A stretch of DNA of 64,000 nt, from NCBI GenBank assembly GCA_014379345.1, contig JACMLY010000030.1, positions 186,001 to 250,000 of the forward strand. The letters are read 5' to 3'. A program made the translations under genes and the position numbers. Shown here piece by piece: positions 42,474-50,912 of the stretch (its first letter is position 1; every line of letters begins with the position of its first letter). The DNA is from Chitinophagaceae bacterium (GTDB lineage: Bacteria; Bacteroidota; Bacteroidia; Chitinophagales; Chitinophagaceae). The notes under the pieces were generated by a model. The model was not told where the DNA came from. It saw only the letters and a list, made by a program, of their open reading frames with translations, and searched no databases.

Positions 42474-43116
42474 ATGAGACAGAATAAAATTAAATTGGCT
42501 ATAGTGGATGATCACCAGATAGACATCGATGGGCTTTTTGTCGCTTTTGCAGGATCAGGACAATCTTCAGATCGTGCATACTACTACCGATCCCCAAAAG
42601 GTATTACAGTTTATGGAACAGAAGCCGGTTGATCTTTTATTGACCGATGTAATGATGACGGAGATGAATGGCGACGAATTGGCAAAAAAGGTTAAGGCCA
42701 GGTTTCCAGTGGTGAAGATCCTTGCGCTTTCTATGAGCGGGCAGGGAGATCTTGTCAACGCAATGATCGAAGACGCAGATATATGCGGCTATGTGTTAAA
42801 AAATATTGGGAAAAAGGAATTGATCCAGGCGACCGACAAAATTGCCAAAGGGGGAATATATTTTAATGATGAAGTGATCGCTGAGATGGCTAAGGCGAAC
42901 AAACGTAAAAAAGCCAATGAAGATTGCCATTTAACCGAGCGGGAAACAGAAATTATCCGCCTTATTGAAAGGGAGTTTAGTAATAAGCAAATCGCGGAAA
43001 GTTTATTCATCAGTGAGCGGACTGTTGAAACGCATCGCAAAAACATTTTTAGAAAAACGAGAACAAGTAGTGTCATTGGATTGATCAAGTACGCATACGA
43101 GCACAAACTGGTTTAA
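42474..43116 (+). pseudogene. LuxR-family response regulator with a frameshift
   Basis: From ATG 42474 the sequence encodes MRQNKIKLAIVDDHQIDIDG, the normal start of a NarL-type receiver, but a run of five T at 42535-42539 carries one T too many: removing one gives GLLSLLQDQDNLQIVHTT and joins directly to the intact frame. That frame holds phospho-acceptor Asp in LLLTDVMMTEMNGDE and a C-terminal LuxR helix-turn-helix (LTEREIIRLI-like ETEIIRLIEREFSNKQIAESLFISERTVETHRKNIF). So the gene is complete except for a single-base insertion. A sequencing error is equally possible; the remnant kinase upstream favours decay. Confidence 0.75.
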
Positions 43117-43193
43117 ACAAGTGGCGTAATGATGCGGTAGCCCAATGCGCGTAATTATCTTGAATTAGCTAACTTCCACAAAATTTTTCCTTC

Positions 43194-43625
43194 ATGCTTT
43201 CTAAAAAAGCACAGTACGCTTTTCAGGCTTTAATGTATATGGCTGATAAAAAAGACAATCAACCCACTTTGATTGCAGACATTGCCGCGCGGAAAAAGAT
43301 TCCCCTTAAATTCCTGGAAAATATATTGCTTGAACTTAAGAATGCAGGTATTCTTGAAAGTAAAAAGGGAAAAGGGGGTGGTTATTATTTTAAGGTTCCT
43401 CCCCGGCAGATTCCCCTGGCCCGTGTAATGCGGCTCATTGATGGTCCTATCGCCTTATTGCCTTGTGTAAGTTTATATTTTTATGAGCACTGTAAAAATT
43501 GCGATGAGGGTGGTTGCGGGCTCCATGACACCATGATATTGGTTCGGGACGCGACTTTAAAAATATTGGAAAAGAAAACGGTCGCTGACATCGCCACCAT
43601 CGGAATAGGTCCCGTTTTCAAATAG
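43194..43625 (+). CDS. Rrf2-family transcriptional regulator
   Basis: Winged-helix regulator of the Rrf2 family (IscR/NsrR relatives), 143 aa. MLSKKAQYAFQALMYMA and IPLKFLENILLELKNAGILES-KKGKGGGY form the winged helix; cysteines C91, C100, C103 and C108 (HCKNCDEGGCG) are placed as in members that bind an Fe-S cluster, so it could sense redox or iron-sulfur status. Its product is often an activator or repressor of nearby genes, but the next gene, acylphosphatase, starts 8 bases later and has no obvious link. Confidence 0.9.
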   Translation: MLSKKAQYAFQALMYMADKKDNQPTLIADIAARKKIPLKFLENILLELKNAGILESKKGKGGGYYFKVPPRQIPLARVMRLIDGPIALLPCVSLYFYEHCKNCDEGGCGLHDTMILVRDATLKILEKKTVADIATIGIGPVFK

Positions 43626-43633
43626 GCTCAGCA

Positions 43634-43906
43634 ATGATTCAAACGATTTCGATCATCGTTACGGGTAAAGTACAGGGAGTATTTTACAGGCAAAGCACAA
43701 AGGAAAAAGCTTTAGAACTGAATATTACGGGTGTGGTCAGCAATCTTCATGATGGGTCCGTTAAGATCATTGCCAGCGGAGACGCCGATCAACTCCACAA
43801 GTTGGCTGAATGGTGTTGGCAGGGTCCGCGAAGAGCAAAGGTGATGGGAGTTACTCAGGAAACACTTGCGTTGCAAACCTTCGATGCATTCACTATCGAA
43901 AAATAA
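43634..43906 (+). CDS. acylphosphatase
   Basis: Small enzyme (90 aa) that hydrolyses acyl phosphates. Catalytic Arg lies in GKVQGVFYRQSTKEKA and the Asn in GVVSNLHDGSVKIIASG, the two family motifs; the alpha/beta ferredoxin-like fold is complete. It is 8 bases downstream of the Rrf2 gene, probably one transcript. Confidence 0.95.
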   Translation: MIQTISIIVTGKVQGVFYRQSTKEKALELNITGVVSNLHDGSVKIIASGDADQLHKLAEWCWQGPRRAKVMGVTQETLALQTFDAFTIEK

Positions 43907-44002
43907 TTCCCAGCTATGTAGAAGTTTTTCTACACGAAGCTTTATTTCTTTCATAAATCTCTTTAAGAAGGTGCTGGTAAAACATTTGTACTATATACAC
44001 AA

Positions 44003-44263
44003 ATGAACTTTATGAAACTGTATGAATTCAATAGGATGGATAAAGACAGTCAGGCACAAACTCTGAAAGACTATGGTGTGCTGATTGAAGAACGACTTGA
44101 AAAAGAAGACCAGGTGCTGGTTTACCAGATGCAATCGTTTTATGCAGAAGTTTATTATCATAAGGGATACAAGATCATTAAAAGGCTCAGAAGCTTTACC
44201 AGTGCAGAGAATGTTTTCCCCTATGTAAGAAATACCGACATTTCAAATTTTAAATTGAATTAA
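44003..44263 (+). CDS. small conserved cytosolic protein, unknown function
   Basis: 86 aa with no named domain. Pattern KLYEFNRMDKDSQAQTLKDYG, then a Glu/Lys-rich helix (VLIEERLEKEDQVLVYQM) and a beta part FYAEVYYHKGYKIIKRLRSF suggests a compact alpha/beta protein. A second ATG at 44012 (MKLYEF) may be the true start. Similar small proteins occur as hypotheticals in Chitinophagaceae, to my recollection. A hairpin follows 51 bases after the stop. Confidence 0.7.
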   Translation: MNFMKLYEFNRMDKDSQAQTLKDYGVLIEERLEKEDQVLVYQMQSFYAEVYYHKGYKIIKRLRSFTSAENVFPYVRNTDISNFKLN

Positions 44264-44314
44264 TCGTTTTAGAAAATTATAATATAGACGTCTTCTATCA
44301 TGTTTTTTTGAGGT

Positions 44315-44340
44315 AACCTTAGTCCGGTCAGACTAAGGTT
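44315..44340 (+). terminator. hairpin after the 86-aa gene
   Basis: AACCTTAGTC (44315-44324) pairs perfectly with GACTAAGGTT (44331-44340) around CGGTCA, followed by TTGTATTTTA. Probable terminator; the loop word CGGTCAGAC recurs in other hairpins here. Confidence 0.65.
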
Positions 44341-44540
44341 TTGTATTTTATAACGGTTTACCTTGTTCCCTTTTAGTATGCAATCATCCCCGGGTTCCAA
44401 AAATAGTTCTACGCGTTGTACTTTCTCCGTTGTGCTTAAAAATATTTGCGGTATTCCAGCTCTCTTTAATCGATAAAAGATATAGGTGGATAGTTTTTTA
44501 TTCTTAAATTGGACGCTCTAAAAACTCTAAATTACCTGCC

Positions 44541-45287
44541 ATGTTGAAAAGACCAGCCTTATGTATTGCCATGTGTTGTATTGCCATTTTTATGTTTGCG
44601 CAAGACCGGAAAGGAGGTGATCCAAAACTCTCGGAGTATTGGACTCCCGAAGCAAAAAAGATAACGCCCGGTAAAACCCAGGCTGATCCTCCTTCGGATG
44701 CTATCGTGTTGTTTAACGGCCAGGATGCTTCTCAGTGGGTTGATACAGCGGGCAAGTCCGTGAAGTGGAATGTTTCGAATGGCGCATTGACGGTGGTTCC
44801 CAAAGAAGGGATGATCAAAACCAAACAAAAGTTTGGAGACTGCCAGTTGCATATAGAATGGCGTTCTCCTTCTGAAGTGAAGGGTGAGGGCCAGGGTCGT
44901 GGCAACAGCGGAATTTTTCTGATGGAGAGATATGAGTTACAGGTATTGGACTCCTATGAAAGTAAAACCTATGTAAACGGACAGGCAGGAAGTATTTATA
45001 AGCAACTTCCTCCCATGGTAAATGCCACACGCGGACCGGGCGAATGGCAGACTTATGATGTTATATTCACTGCGCCTCGTTTTTATGAGAACGGACTGAT
45101 AAAATCACAGGCTATCATTACTGTATTTCACAATGGAGTATTGGTCCAGAATCATATGGCATTATGGGGAAGCACGCAATATATCGGCACGGCTAAATAT
45201 GAAAAGCATGGTGAGAAAGAATCGATCTCTTTGCAAGACCATGGCAATCCGGTTAGCTTTCGCAATATCTGGATCAGGGAATTATAA
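44541..45287 (+). CDS. secreted DUF1080 (3-keto-disaccharide hydrolase-like) protein
   Basis: 248 aa; signal peptide ending IFMFAQ, then the DUF1080 jelly-roll: IVLFNGQDASQWVDTAGKSVKWNVSNG, HIEWRSPSEV, GNSGIFLMERYELQVLDSY and the closing SISLQDHGNPVSFRNIWIREL. Members of this family cleave 3-keto-glycosides or bind sugars, usually in the periplasm. A second, shorter relative is encoded at 55478. The gene is transcribed alone and ends at a strong shared hairpin. Confidence 0.9.
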   Translation: MLKRPALCIAMCCIAIFMFAQDRKGGDPKLSEYWTPEAKKITPGKTQADPPSDAIVLFNGQDASQWVDTAGKSVKWNVSNGALTVVPKEGMIKTKQKFGDCQLHIEWRSPSEVKGEGQGRGNSGIFLMERYELQVLDSYESKTYVNGQAGSIYKQLPPMVNATRGPGEWQTYDVIFTAPRFYENGLIKSQAIITVFHNGVLVQNHMALWGSTQYIGTAKYEKHGEKESISLQDHGNPVSFRNIWIREL

Positions 45288-45319
45288 ATCTTCAACCAAG
45301 CAATTACCTCCCTTGGTCT

Positions 45320-45362
45320 CTTCGTGTCTTCGTGGCAATTTTTTTGCCACGAAGACACGAAG
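45320..45362. terminator. 18-bp perfect hairpin, bidirectional terminator between convergent genes
   Basis: CTTCGTGTCTTCGTGGCA at 45320-45337 is the exact reverse complement of 45345-45362, with a 7-base T-rich loop. It separates the DUF1080 gene from the 1449-aa gene and could stop both. The arm words (CACGAAGACAC) recur in the inverted repeat at 62597-62656. Confidence 0.8.
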
Positions 45363-45379
45363 GGAGACACGGAATCAGT

Positions 45380-48300
45380 TCAGTTTTTCTGTTGTTTCAT
45401 GTCTTGAAATACATCTGACCTTAATTTCTGCATCGGAAAAAGAGGTCCGGGTTCCAATTTTGAATTGTCCACTTCGTCATGTCCAATTATTGCGGTGATA
45501 TTGTAGTTCTCTTTTAAGAGTTTACAAAGTTCCATAAGGGCATTAATTTGCGCCGGCGGGTATATTTCCCAATAAGTTTCTGCATTATCGGATTTATAAT
45601 ACGCAGCTTGTACTCTGTTAGCAGGCAGCTGGGCTTTATCAACAAGAGATAAATAATAATCACCCTGCTTTTGAACCCGGCCACAATTAATCAGTGAAAT
45701 AGCGATGGAGGTTTGGTTAAGGCGTTCACCATTATACGTGCTTTGTCCTGCATGATAAGCAGCCAGGTTCAATGGCACCAGTTGTGTGATTTCGCCATTT
45801 CTATCTATGATGATATGTTCAGATGCCTGGCTCGAAGCTTCGGTTTGAAAGGCGATCACCGATTTTAGCGAATTGCTCATAGAGGCGTGAATAACAATCG
45901 TCTTTATCTCAGACATCACCCCTCCTTTCTTTGCTCCGCTTATTTGGGTAACTGTTTTGCCATTGACCAGATTATTGTCTACACTGAAAGGGAGATCCAT
46001 TCCGCCTGCACTTGTTTTCCAATTGATCACAAAATAATTGCGGTCAAACTCAGTTAAACCGCTTGGAGCTGGATACTCCTTCTGAATTGTTTGCATGAAG
46101 TCAATATTTGCTTTCTGTAAAATTTGAGCCACCTGTCCCCGAATAATGCTGTAGGCATTTGTGTTTTCGTAAATATCCACCGTAACCTCAAGCGTAGATT
46201 GATCTTTCGCTTTCTTGATCTGTTCAGCTATCGTTGTAAGTTTTGATCTTTCGCGAGGTGTAAGAACAGATGATTTAACGGGCAGAAATATAGTGTCTGA
46301 GCTGCTTTTATTATAATAATAGCCCATTCGAACAAAATCTCCACAAGGCTTCAGTTCATTAAGGGGCGTTTGATCTACTCTCTTGTCACCAAGGGGGCAC
46401 GAAGTAAATTCAAATGAATTTGGCTGAATATTTCTGATGAAGAATACCTGCTGGTTATCGGGAGATCTTATTAAAGCGTTCGAAACAATTTTATAAATAC
46501 CGTCGTTTCCAAGACAGATATTACGTATGTCGTAGGTAACGGGGTAATCGCCCCTATTGGTTGCATAGTGAAACTTTTTACCCTCAATATCCATCGCCAG
46601 AAAACCTGCGTTACTGTTTCCTGCCCAGATCTCATTCAAACTGTTCGGCAAGACATCAATAGCAATGGGATTGCAGACATTGCCCCGCAGGTTAAGAAAT
46701 AAAATAGGAATTGACTCGGGTGTTCTGATCTCCTCAATAAATTCCGTTGTTATATTTATCCCGAGATCAGTCTTTAATCGCATCGCAATTGAATCGGCTC
46801 TTCCTTTTTGTTTTTGTTCATAATAAACAATCCGGGATGAATCAGTAAAGTCCATCTGAGTTGCGGATAGCGAAAACCTTGAAAGTGCATCTGCCAACTG
46901 GTCAGCAATTCCGGTATATGACGCCTGGTCGTTGAATCTGACCATCAGTGGGAGAGGTGGCAACGGTGGAGAAAGTTGTAACGTATAGCCTGCAGCATTC
47001 AATCTTATACTCGTCTCTATTGAATTAAGCCCATTGCCAGAATTGACTACCAGCACAGAAGGTTTCGTGGAGTCGATCAAAACATTTCTCATAATAATTG
47101 AACTGTCTGAAACCTTTTCTCCCTGGTATGTGGTATCGTCGGTAAAAAGAGAAAGGTTCATTCCTGAAACTGCGGCAGTATCTGTTGATAAAAGATTGAA
47201 TTGAATATCAGCATATTCCTGCAGCCTGCTATAATTCGATCTGTTACTGAAGAATTGAAAAAGCAGGTACAATCCGATCAATAAAATAATAGCAGCTGCG
47301 ATTCTGCGAATATTTTTTTGCCATGAGATCTTCTTTTGTTGCTCAACATCTTTTAATTTAAAATATTCCTGTGGCGTTATCGATTCAACTCCTTTATCAT
47401 TTTTTAATAAGGTGTTCTTTGCATGATCCAGGTAATTTTGAAGAGGGTAATCAAGCCATTCCTGCCGTACATATTCTTTCATCTGCTCTCTTTCATTATC
47501 AGTTAAGTCATTTGCGTCAGGGTTTTGAGTGTGTAATAAAAACCTGTTAACTGTTTTATTCAGCTCATACTCATTTTTTACCAGTGAAGAGTCTGTGATT
47601 TCGGTTCCTGCCTCTTCCAGCAATTGAACCATTGTGTTACGTGCAATGATCTCTGTTTTGGAATTAAGATATTGAAGCATCTGCAATCGAAGATCGTCCG
47701 GTTGCGCGCCGGATTGCATCCATTTTATTCTTGAAATTTTTAGGAGATTGCTGTAGGTAACCAGGTGATTCTGTTGCGAAGAATTTTCTTCTATCGCCTT
47801 TCCTATTGCAACGGTTACTTTCCAGTCAACATAAGGATATACTGCCAGGGCACACACCCATTGCAATAGTTCTTCATCACTACCCAGGTATTCTTTTAAT
47901 TCACTCCATTCATCAAAATTCACGAATCGTGATGAATATGCAGAAGGAAGAGGTATTTTTTTGAATTTTTCCCTGTTAATAAGATCGTTTATTTCTCCGA
48001 TGATCAATTGATGTGCATTGAGGTCTGCAGGTACAACGGTGAATCCTTCATTTAATAAAGCGGTTTCTTTATAATCCCAATCATTGACCGGAACCGGGGT
48101 AACGATGATCTTGTGTTGCCACAATTTGAATTTTTCATTCACCCACGGCTTGAGTTTCGTGCCCATGGTTTGAAAAAATGCATCCGTATTGCTGAATATA
48201 AACAGAACGGTATTGGGGTAGAGGCGTGCTACTTTATCAACAGTCAACATGCTGTGATTAAGCTTCTCATTGCTCAATAACAATGGCTCTTTGTAAAAAT

Positions 48301-49729
48301 AATAGGCGGTGATATTTACCTGCTCATTCTGTAGTTTTTTTAGAACATATTCAAACAACTGCACCTGGTGGCCACCTGAATTTCCCTTGTCGAGAAGTAC
48401 TAAAAAGTCTGTCGGTTGTGTCCTCGGAGTGAAGATCAATGACGGAAATCCACCGGAACGGATCGTATTACTGATCGTTCGCCTCAGGTTTAAGAGCATT
48501 ACGTCGCCCACATGTCTTTTCCGCATCGCCTCAGCCATCTGACTGATCTCTTTTTCCGTGGCTATTTTATCGTTTTGTGTTTTAAATTCAATTGTATAGG
48601 GTCCTGTGTAATCTTGTGTTGGCGGAGGCTGGGTTTTAAAGGGTTCTTTATTTTTTCTTCGTTTAAAATACAGGACAAATGAAGCAATTCCTGCTGGCAA
48701 TGCTAAGGCGTACAGTAACACCCAGAGGATTGCTTTCCAGTTTTTATTTTCCTGTAACTGCAATGGCCGGGTTGCTGTAACAGCGAGCTCGTAGGACGGG
48801 GTTTCACTGAGATAGGCGGTCAGCGAATCGGTACTGCAATAAGCTTCGCCGGTTTGCACAAGTAGCGAAATTCGGTAAGCTTTGTTCGATTGATAAGTAT
48901 TTGTGAAAATCTTTTTAGTTGAAAATAGGCTGTCGTTAATGTACCAATTGAATTTGTATTTCGCACTGTCTGCGGAAGGGTTTGTAAATTCGGCAGTATA
49001 GGTTTTTCTTATAGAGTTTGTGTTTTGACTAACAGTTTGTCTTTGTATGTTAACCGTTGGGGTTCTCTCACATTGTACTGTCAGGTCCGGCGCAATCGAC
49101 CGGCTTAAGGTATCGTTTTCTGAATTTAAAAGCCATGCCATTGCCTTATGAACACCGGGAACAGGGAAGGATTTTTTCACCGTTCTCGTGTTTTTATAAA
49201 CGCTATCATCGATCTTAATTACTACGGAATAGTTCCTGACATTATCCGTATCATTCAACTGAACACGAAAAATCACAGAATCGTTCTGAACCGCATATGT
49301 TTCTTCGGAACCTGTAAATGTTTCAACAAGCAGCATAACAGAAGGAGGGATCTTTTTGGAATCATTCCAATAATAGATCGCGATGCCGATCAGTACAGGG
49401 ATAAGAATTGCGGCTGCGATCTTTGAAATTTTCCTCCATGAAATACTTTCAAGTGGTTTGGTTGACTGAATAACAAAGCCTGGTGTAATTGCATCCGCAT
49501 ACTTATCAAATACCCGGATAAAATGTTCCTGCTCTTCCTTATTGCGGCAAATGAAAGGACTTAACACTGCTTTCAATTCCCGGAAATCTCTTAGTTCATC
49601 TTCATCAAGATTCGCTATTACTTTTTGAATATCGAGCAGGGTTGATGTACTGATATCGAATCCTTCAGATTTTAATAAGGCCAGCAAAGAGGCCAGGGGT
49701 ATCGCGGTATGTAGTGAGTTTGCGGGCAA
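45380..49729 (-). CDS. 1449-aa triple-spanning protein: vWA-like and peptidoglycan amidase domains
   Basis: Third gene of a MoxR operon. Regions seen: helical N-terminus (1-100); TM1 (about 101-121); two Ig/PKD-like beta regions (about 130-325); TM2 (about 331-355); a vWA-like domain (about 440-585) with degenerate MIDAS (D447, G449, S451 in LVLLDKGNSGGH); a helical part (600-800); TM3 (about 809-828); mixed alpha/beta regions (about 890-1215) that faintly resemble LytR_C and OmpA-like folds; and a C-terminal amidase (about 1270-1445). The amidase shows H1281 (IVIHAS), H1326 (AAYHAG), H1417 (IIGHDE) and E1426 (LEPGP, usually Asp). With the N-terminus inside, the vWA is cytosolic and the amidase periplasmic. 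Proposed role: transducer that turns a cytosolic signal into cell-wall cutting. Confidence 0.75.
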   Translation of the reverse strand: MPANSLHTAIPLASLLALLKSEGFDISTSTLLDIQKVIANLDEDELRDFRELKAVLSPFICRNKEEQEHFIRVFDKYADAITPGFVIQSTKPLESISWRKISKIAAAILIPVLIGIAIYYWNDSKKIPPSVMLLVETFTGSEETYAVQNDSVIFRVQLNDTDNVRNYSVVIKIDDSVYKNTRTVKKSFPVPGVHKAMAWLLNSENDTLSRSIAPDLTVQCERTPTVNIQRQTVSQNTNSIRKTYTAEFTNPSADSAKYKFNWYINDSLFSTKKIFTNTYQSNKAYRISLLVQTGEAYCSTDSLTAYLSETPSYELAVTATRPLQLQENKNWKAILWVLLYALALPAGIASFVLYFKRRKNKEPFKTQPPPTQDYTGPYTIEFKTQNDKIATEKEISQMAEAMRKRHVGDVMLLNLRRTISNTIRSGGFPSLIFTPRTQPTDFLVLLDKGNSGGHQVQLFEYVLKKLQNEQVNITAYYFYKEPLLLSNEKLNHSMLTVDKVARLYPNTVLFIFSNTDAFFQTMGTKLKPWVNEKFKLWQHKIIVTPVPVNDWDYKETALLNEGFTVVPADLNAHQLIIGEINDLINREKFKKIPLPSAYSSRFVNFDEWSELKEYLGSDEELLQWVCALAVYPYVDWKVTVAIGKAIEENSSQQNHLVTYSNLLKISRIKWMQSGAQPDDLRLQMLQYLNSKTEIIARNTMVQLLEEAGTEITDSSLVKNEYELNKTVNRFLLHTQNPDANDLTDNEREQMKEYVRQEWLDYPLQNYLDHAKNTLLKNDKGVESITPQEYFKLKDVEQQKKISWQKNIRRIAAAIILLIGLYLLFQFFSNRSNYSRLQEYADIQFNLLSTDTAAVSGMNLSLFTDDTTYQGEKVSDSSIIMRNVLIDSTKPSVLVVNSGNGLNSIETSIRLNAAGYTLQLSPPLPPLPLMVRFNDQASYTGIADQLADALSRFSLSATQMDFTDSSRIVYYEQKQKGRADSIAMRLKTDLGINITTEFIEEIRTPESIPILFLNLRGNVCNPIAIDVLPNSLNEIWAGNSNAGFLAMDIEGKKFHYATNRGDYPVTYDIRNICLGNDGIYKIVSNALIRSPDNQQVFFIRNIQPNSFEFTSCPLGDKRVDQTPLNELKPCGDFVRMGYYYNKSSSDTIFLPVKSSVLTPRERSKLTTIAEQIKKAKDQSTLEVTVDIYENTNAYSIIRGQVAQILQKANIDFMQTIQKEYPAPSGLTEFDRNYFVINWKTSAGGMDLPFSVDNNLVNGKTVTQISGAKKGGVMSEIKTIVIHASMSNSLKSVIAFQTEASSQASEHIIIDRNGEITQLVPLNLAAYHAGQSTYNGERLNQTSIAISLINCGRVQKQGDYYLSLVDKAQLPANRVQAAYYKSDNAETYWEIYPPAQINALMELCKLLKENYNITAIIGHDEVDNSKLEPGPLFPMQKLRSDVFQDMKQQKN

Positions 49730-49814
49730 ATTATTATGTTATTTAAACCAGCGTCGACGTCAATCCTCAATCATTGACCGTAAACGGTGGTCGGTCGACT
49801 GTCGACGGTAATTA

Positions 49815-50909
49815 TCACCCTGCTATTTTTTCCTTATCGTCTTTACTTTTGGCTATTATCGGCAATGTATATTGCAGGATTGTTTTCTGATTGGCTGAGA
49901 GTTTTTTAAAATCGACGTCTTCTGAGAAAAAACCTTCTATTTCAAGCACCTTGATCCATTCCAGCAATTCGGCATTGGAAGGAGGTTTTTCCATCATTTT
50001 TTCTTTGTATTGTTGAAATTCCGAAATCACTTTGCTCACTTTGTCCTGCAAATTTTTAAATTTTTTTTCAACGTCAGCCTCCGGTTCATCTTTATACACA
50101 ACTTTGAGGTAGGGCTGCATTCGCGCGCATACGATCTTATACAATGCCTCTTCGGTAGGAGAGGGAATATGATAAAACAAACATCTTCGTAGAAAAGCAT
50201 CCGGCAGGTTTTTTTCGAAGTTGCTGGTCATGATGACGACGATCCTCGCTGTAGGCTCATTTTCTTTTTGAACCGCCCTGCGGACCCTTATATTATTCAG
50301 CTCACTGATCATGAATTCGTAATGCTCAATTTCATTCAGCAAATCATTCGGAAAATCACGTGGTGCTTTGTCAATTTCATCGATGAGAACCACCGATCCA
50401 CTAGGCTGCACTTCTATTGTCGAAAAATTTTTTAAAAGTTGCAGGTCCCGCAGATTTTCATCGGCAAGTATGTTTTCTTTACCATAAGTCTGAAGAATTG
50501 CTTTGCCCAGCGCATTCAATTGGATAAAGGGATGCGCCTGGTTACCTGCTGTTCCATTCTCTTTTACCTGGTCTACATGTTTTTTCTGAAAGTGACCGAT
50601 GGCATCATACGAATAAAAAAGATCAGAGGCGTTTGATGTGGTTTTGGTATTAAAAATGAGTGGTGTTGCTGCAAATTCGGCGAAGCCGTTTAATTCCAGC
50701 GTGTTCATCTTATTAAGCTCATGCGCTACTTTAAATGCAAGCTGGGTTTTACCAGTACCCGGCGCTCCTGTAACCAATAAAGGTTTTTGAAGCCAAATAG
50801 CCATATTCACTGCTTTTGCCAAACTCTTATCGTCTATTACATAATTTCTTGGGTCAAGATCAGCAGTGGTCTGGATATTTTTAAGATCGAATAATTTAAC
50901 ATCGGGCAT
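49815..50909 (-). CDS. MoxR-family AAA+ ATPase
   Basis: 364-aa AAA+ ATPase of the MoxR group, whose members act as chaperones that remodel partner proteins, often ones with vWA domains. Walker A GAPGTGKT at 48-55, Walker B VVLIDEIDKAP at 173-183, sensor 1 N230 in VIMTSNFEKNLP and arginine finger candidates R241-R242 in AFLRRCLFYHIP. The DUF4062 gene ends 3 bases upstream and the 1449-aa gene starts 85 bases downstream, with GTCGAC-rich inverted repeats in that gap. Expected partner is the vWA-like domain of the downstream protein. Family call is firm; partner is inference. Confidence 0.92.
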   Translation of the reverse strand: MPDVKLFDLKNIQTTADLDPRNYVIDDKSLAKAVNMAIWLQKPLLVTGAPGTGKTQLAFKVAHELNKMNTLELNGFAEFAATPLIFNTKTTSNASDLFYSYDAIGHFQKKHVDQVKENGTAGNQAHPFIQLNALGKAILQTYGKENILADENLRDLQLLKNFSTIEVQPSGSVVLIDEIDKAPRDFPNDLLNEIEHYEFMISELNNIRVRRAVQKENEPTARIVVIMTSNFEKNLPDAFLRRCLFYHIPSPTEEALYKIVCARMQPYLKVVYKDEPEADVEKKFKNLQDKVSKVISEFQQYKEKMMEKPPSNAELLEWIKVLEIEGFFSEDVDFKKLSANQKTILQYTLPIIAKSKDDKEKIAG

Positions 50910-50912
50910 TGT

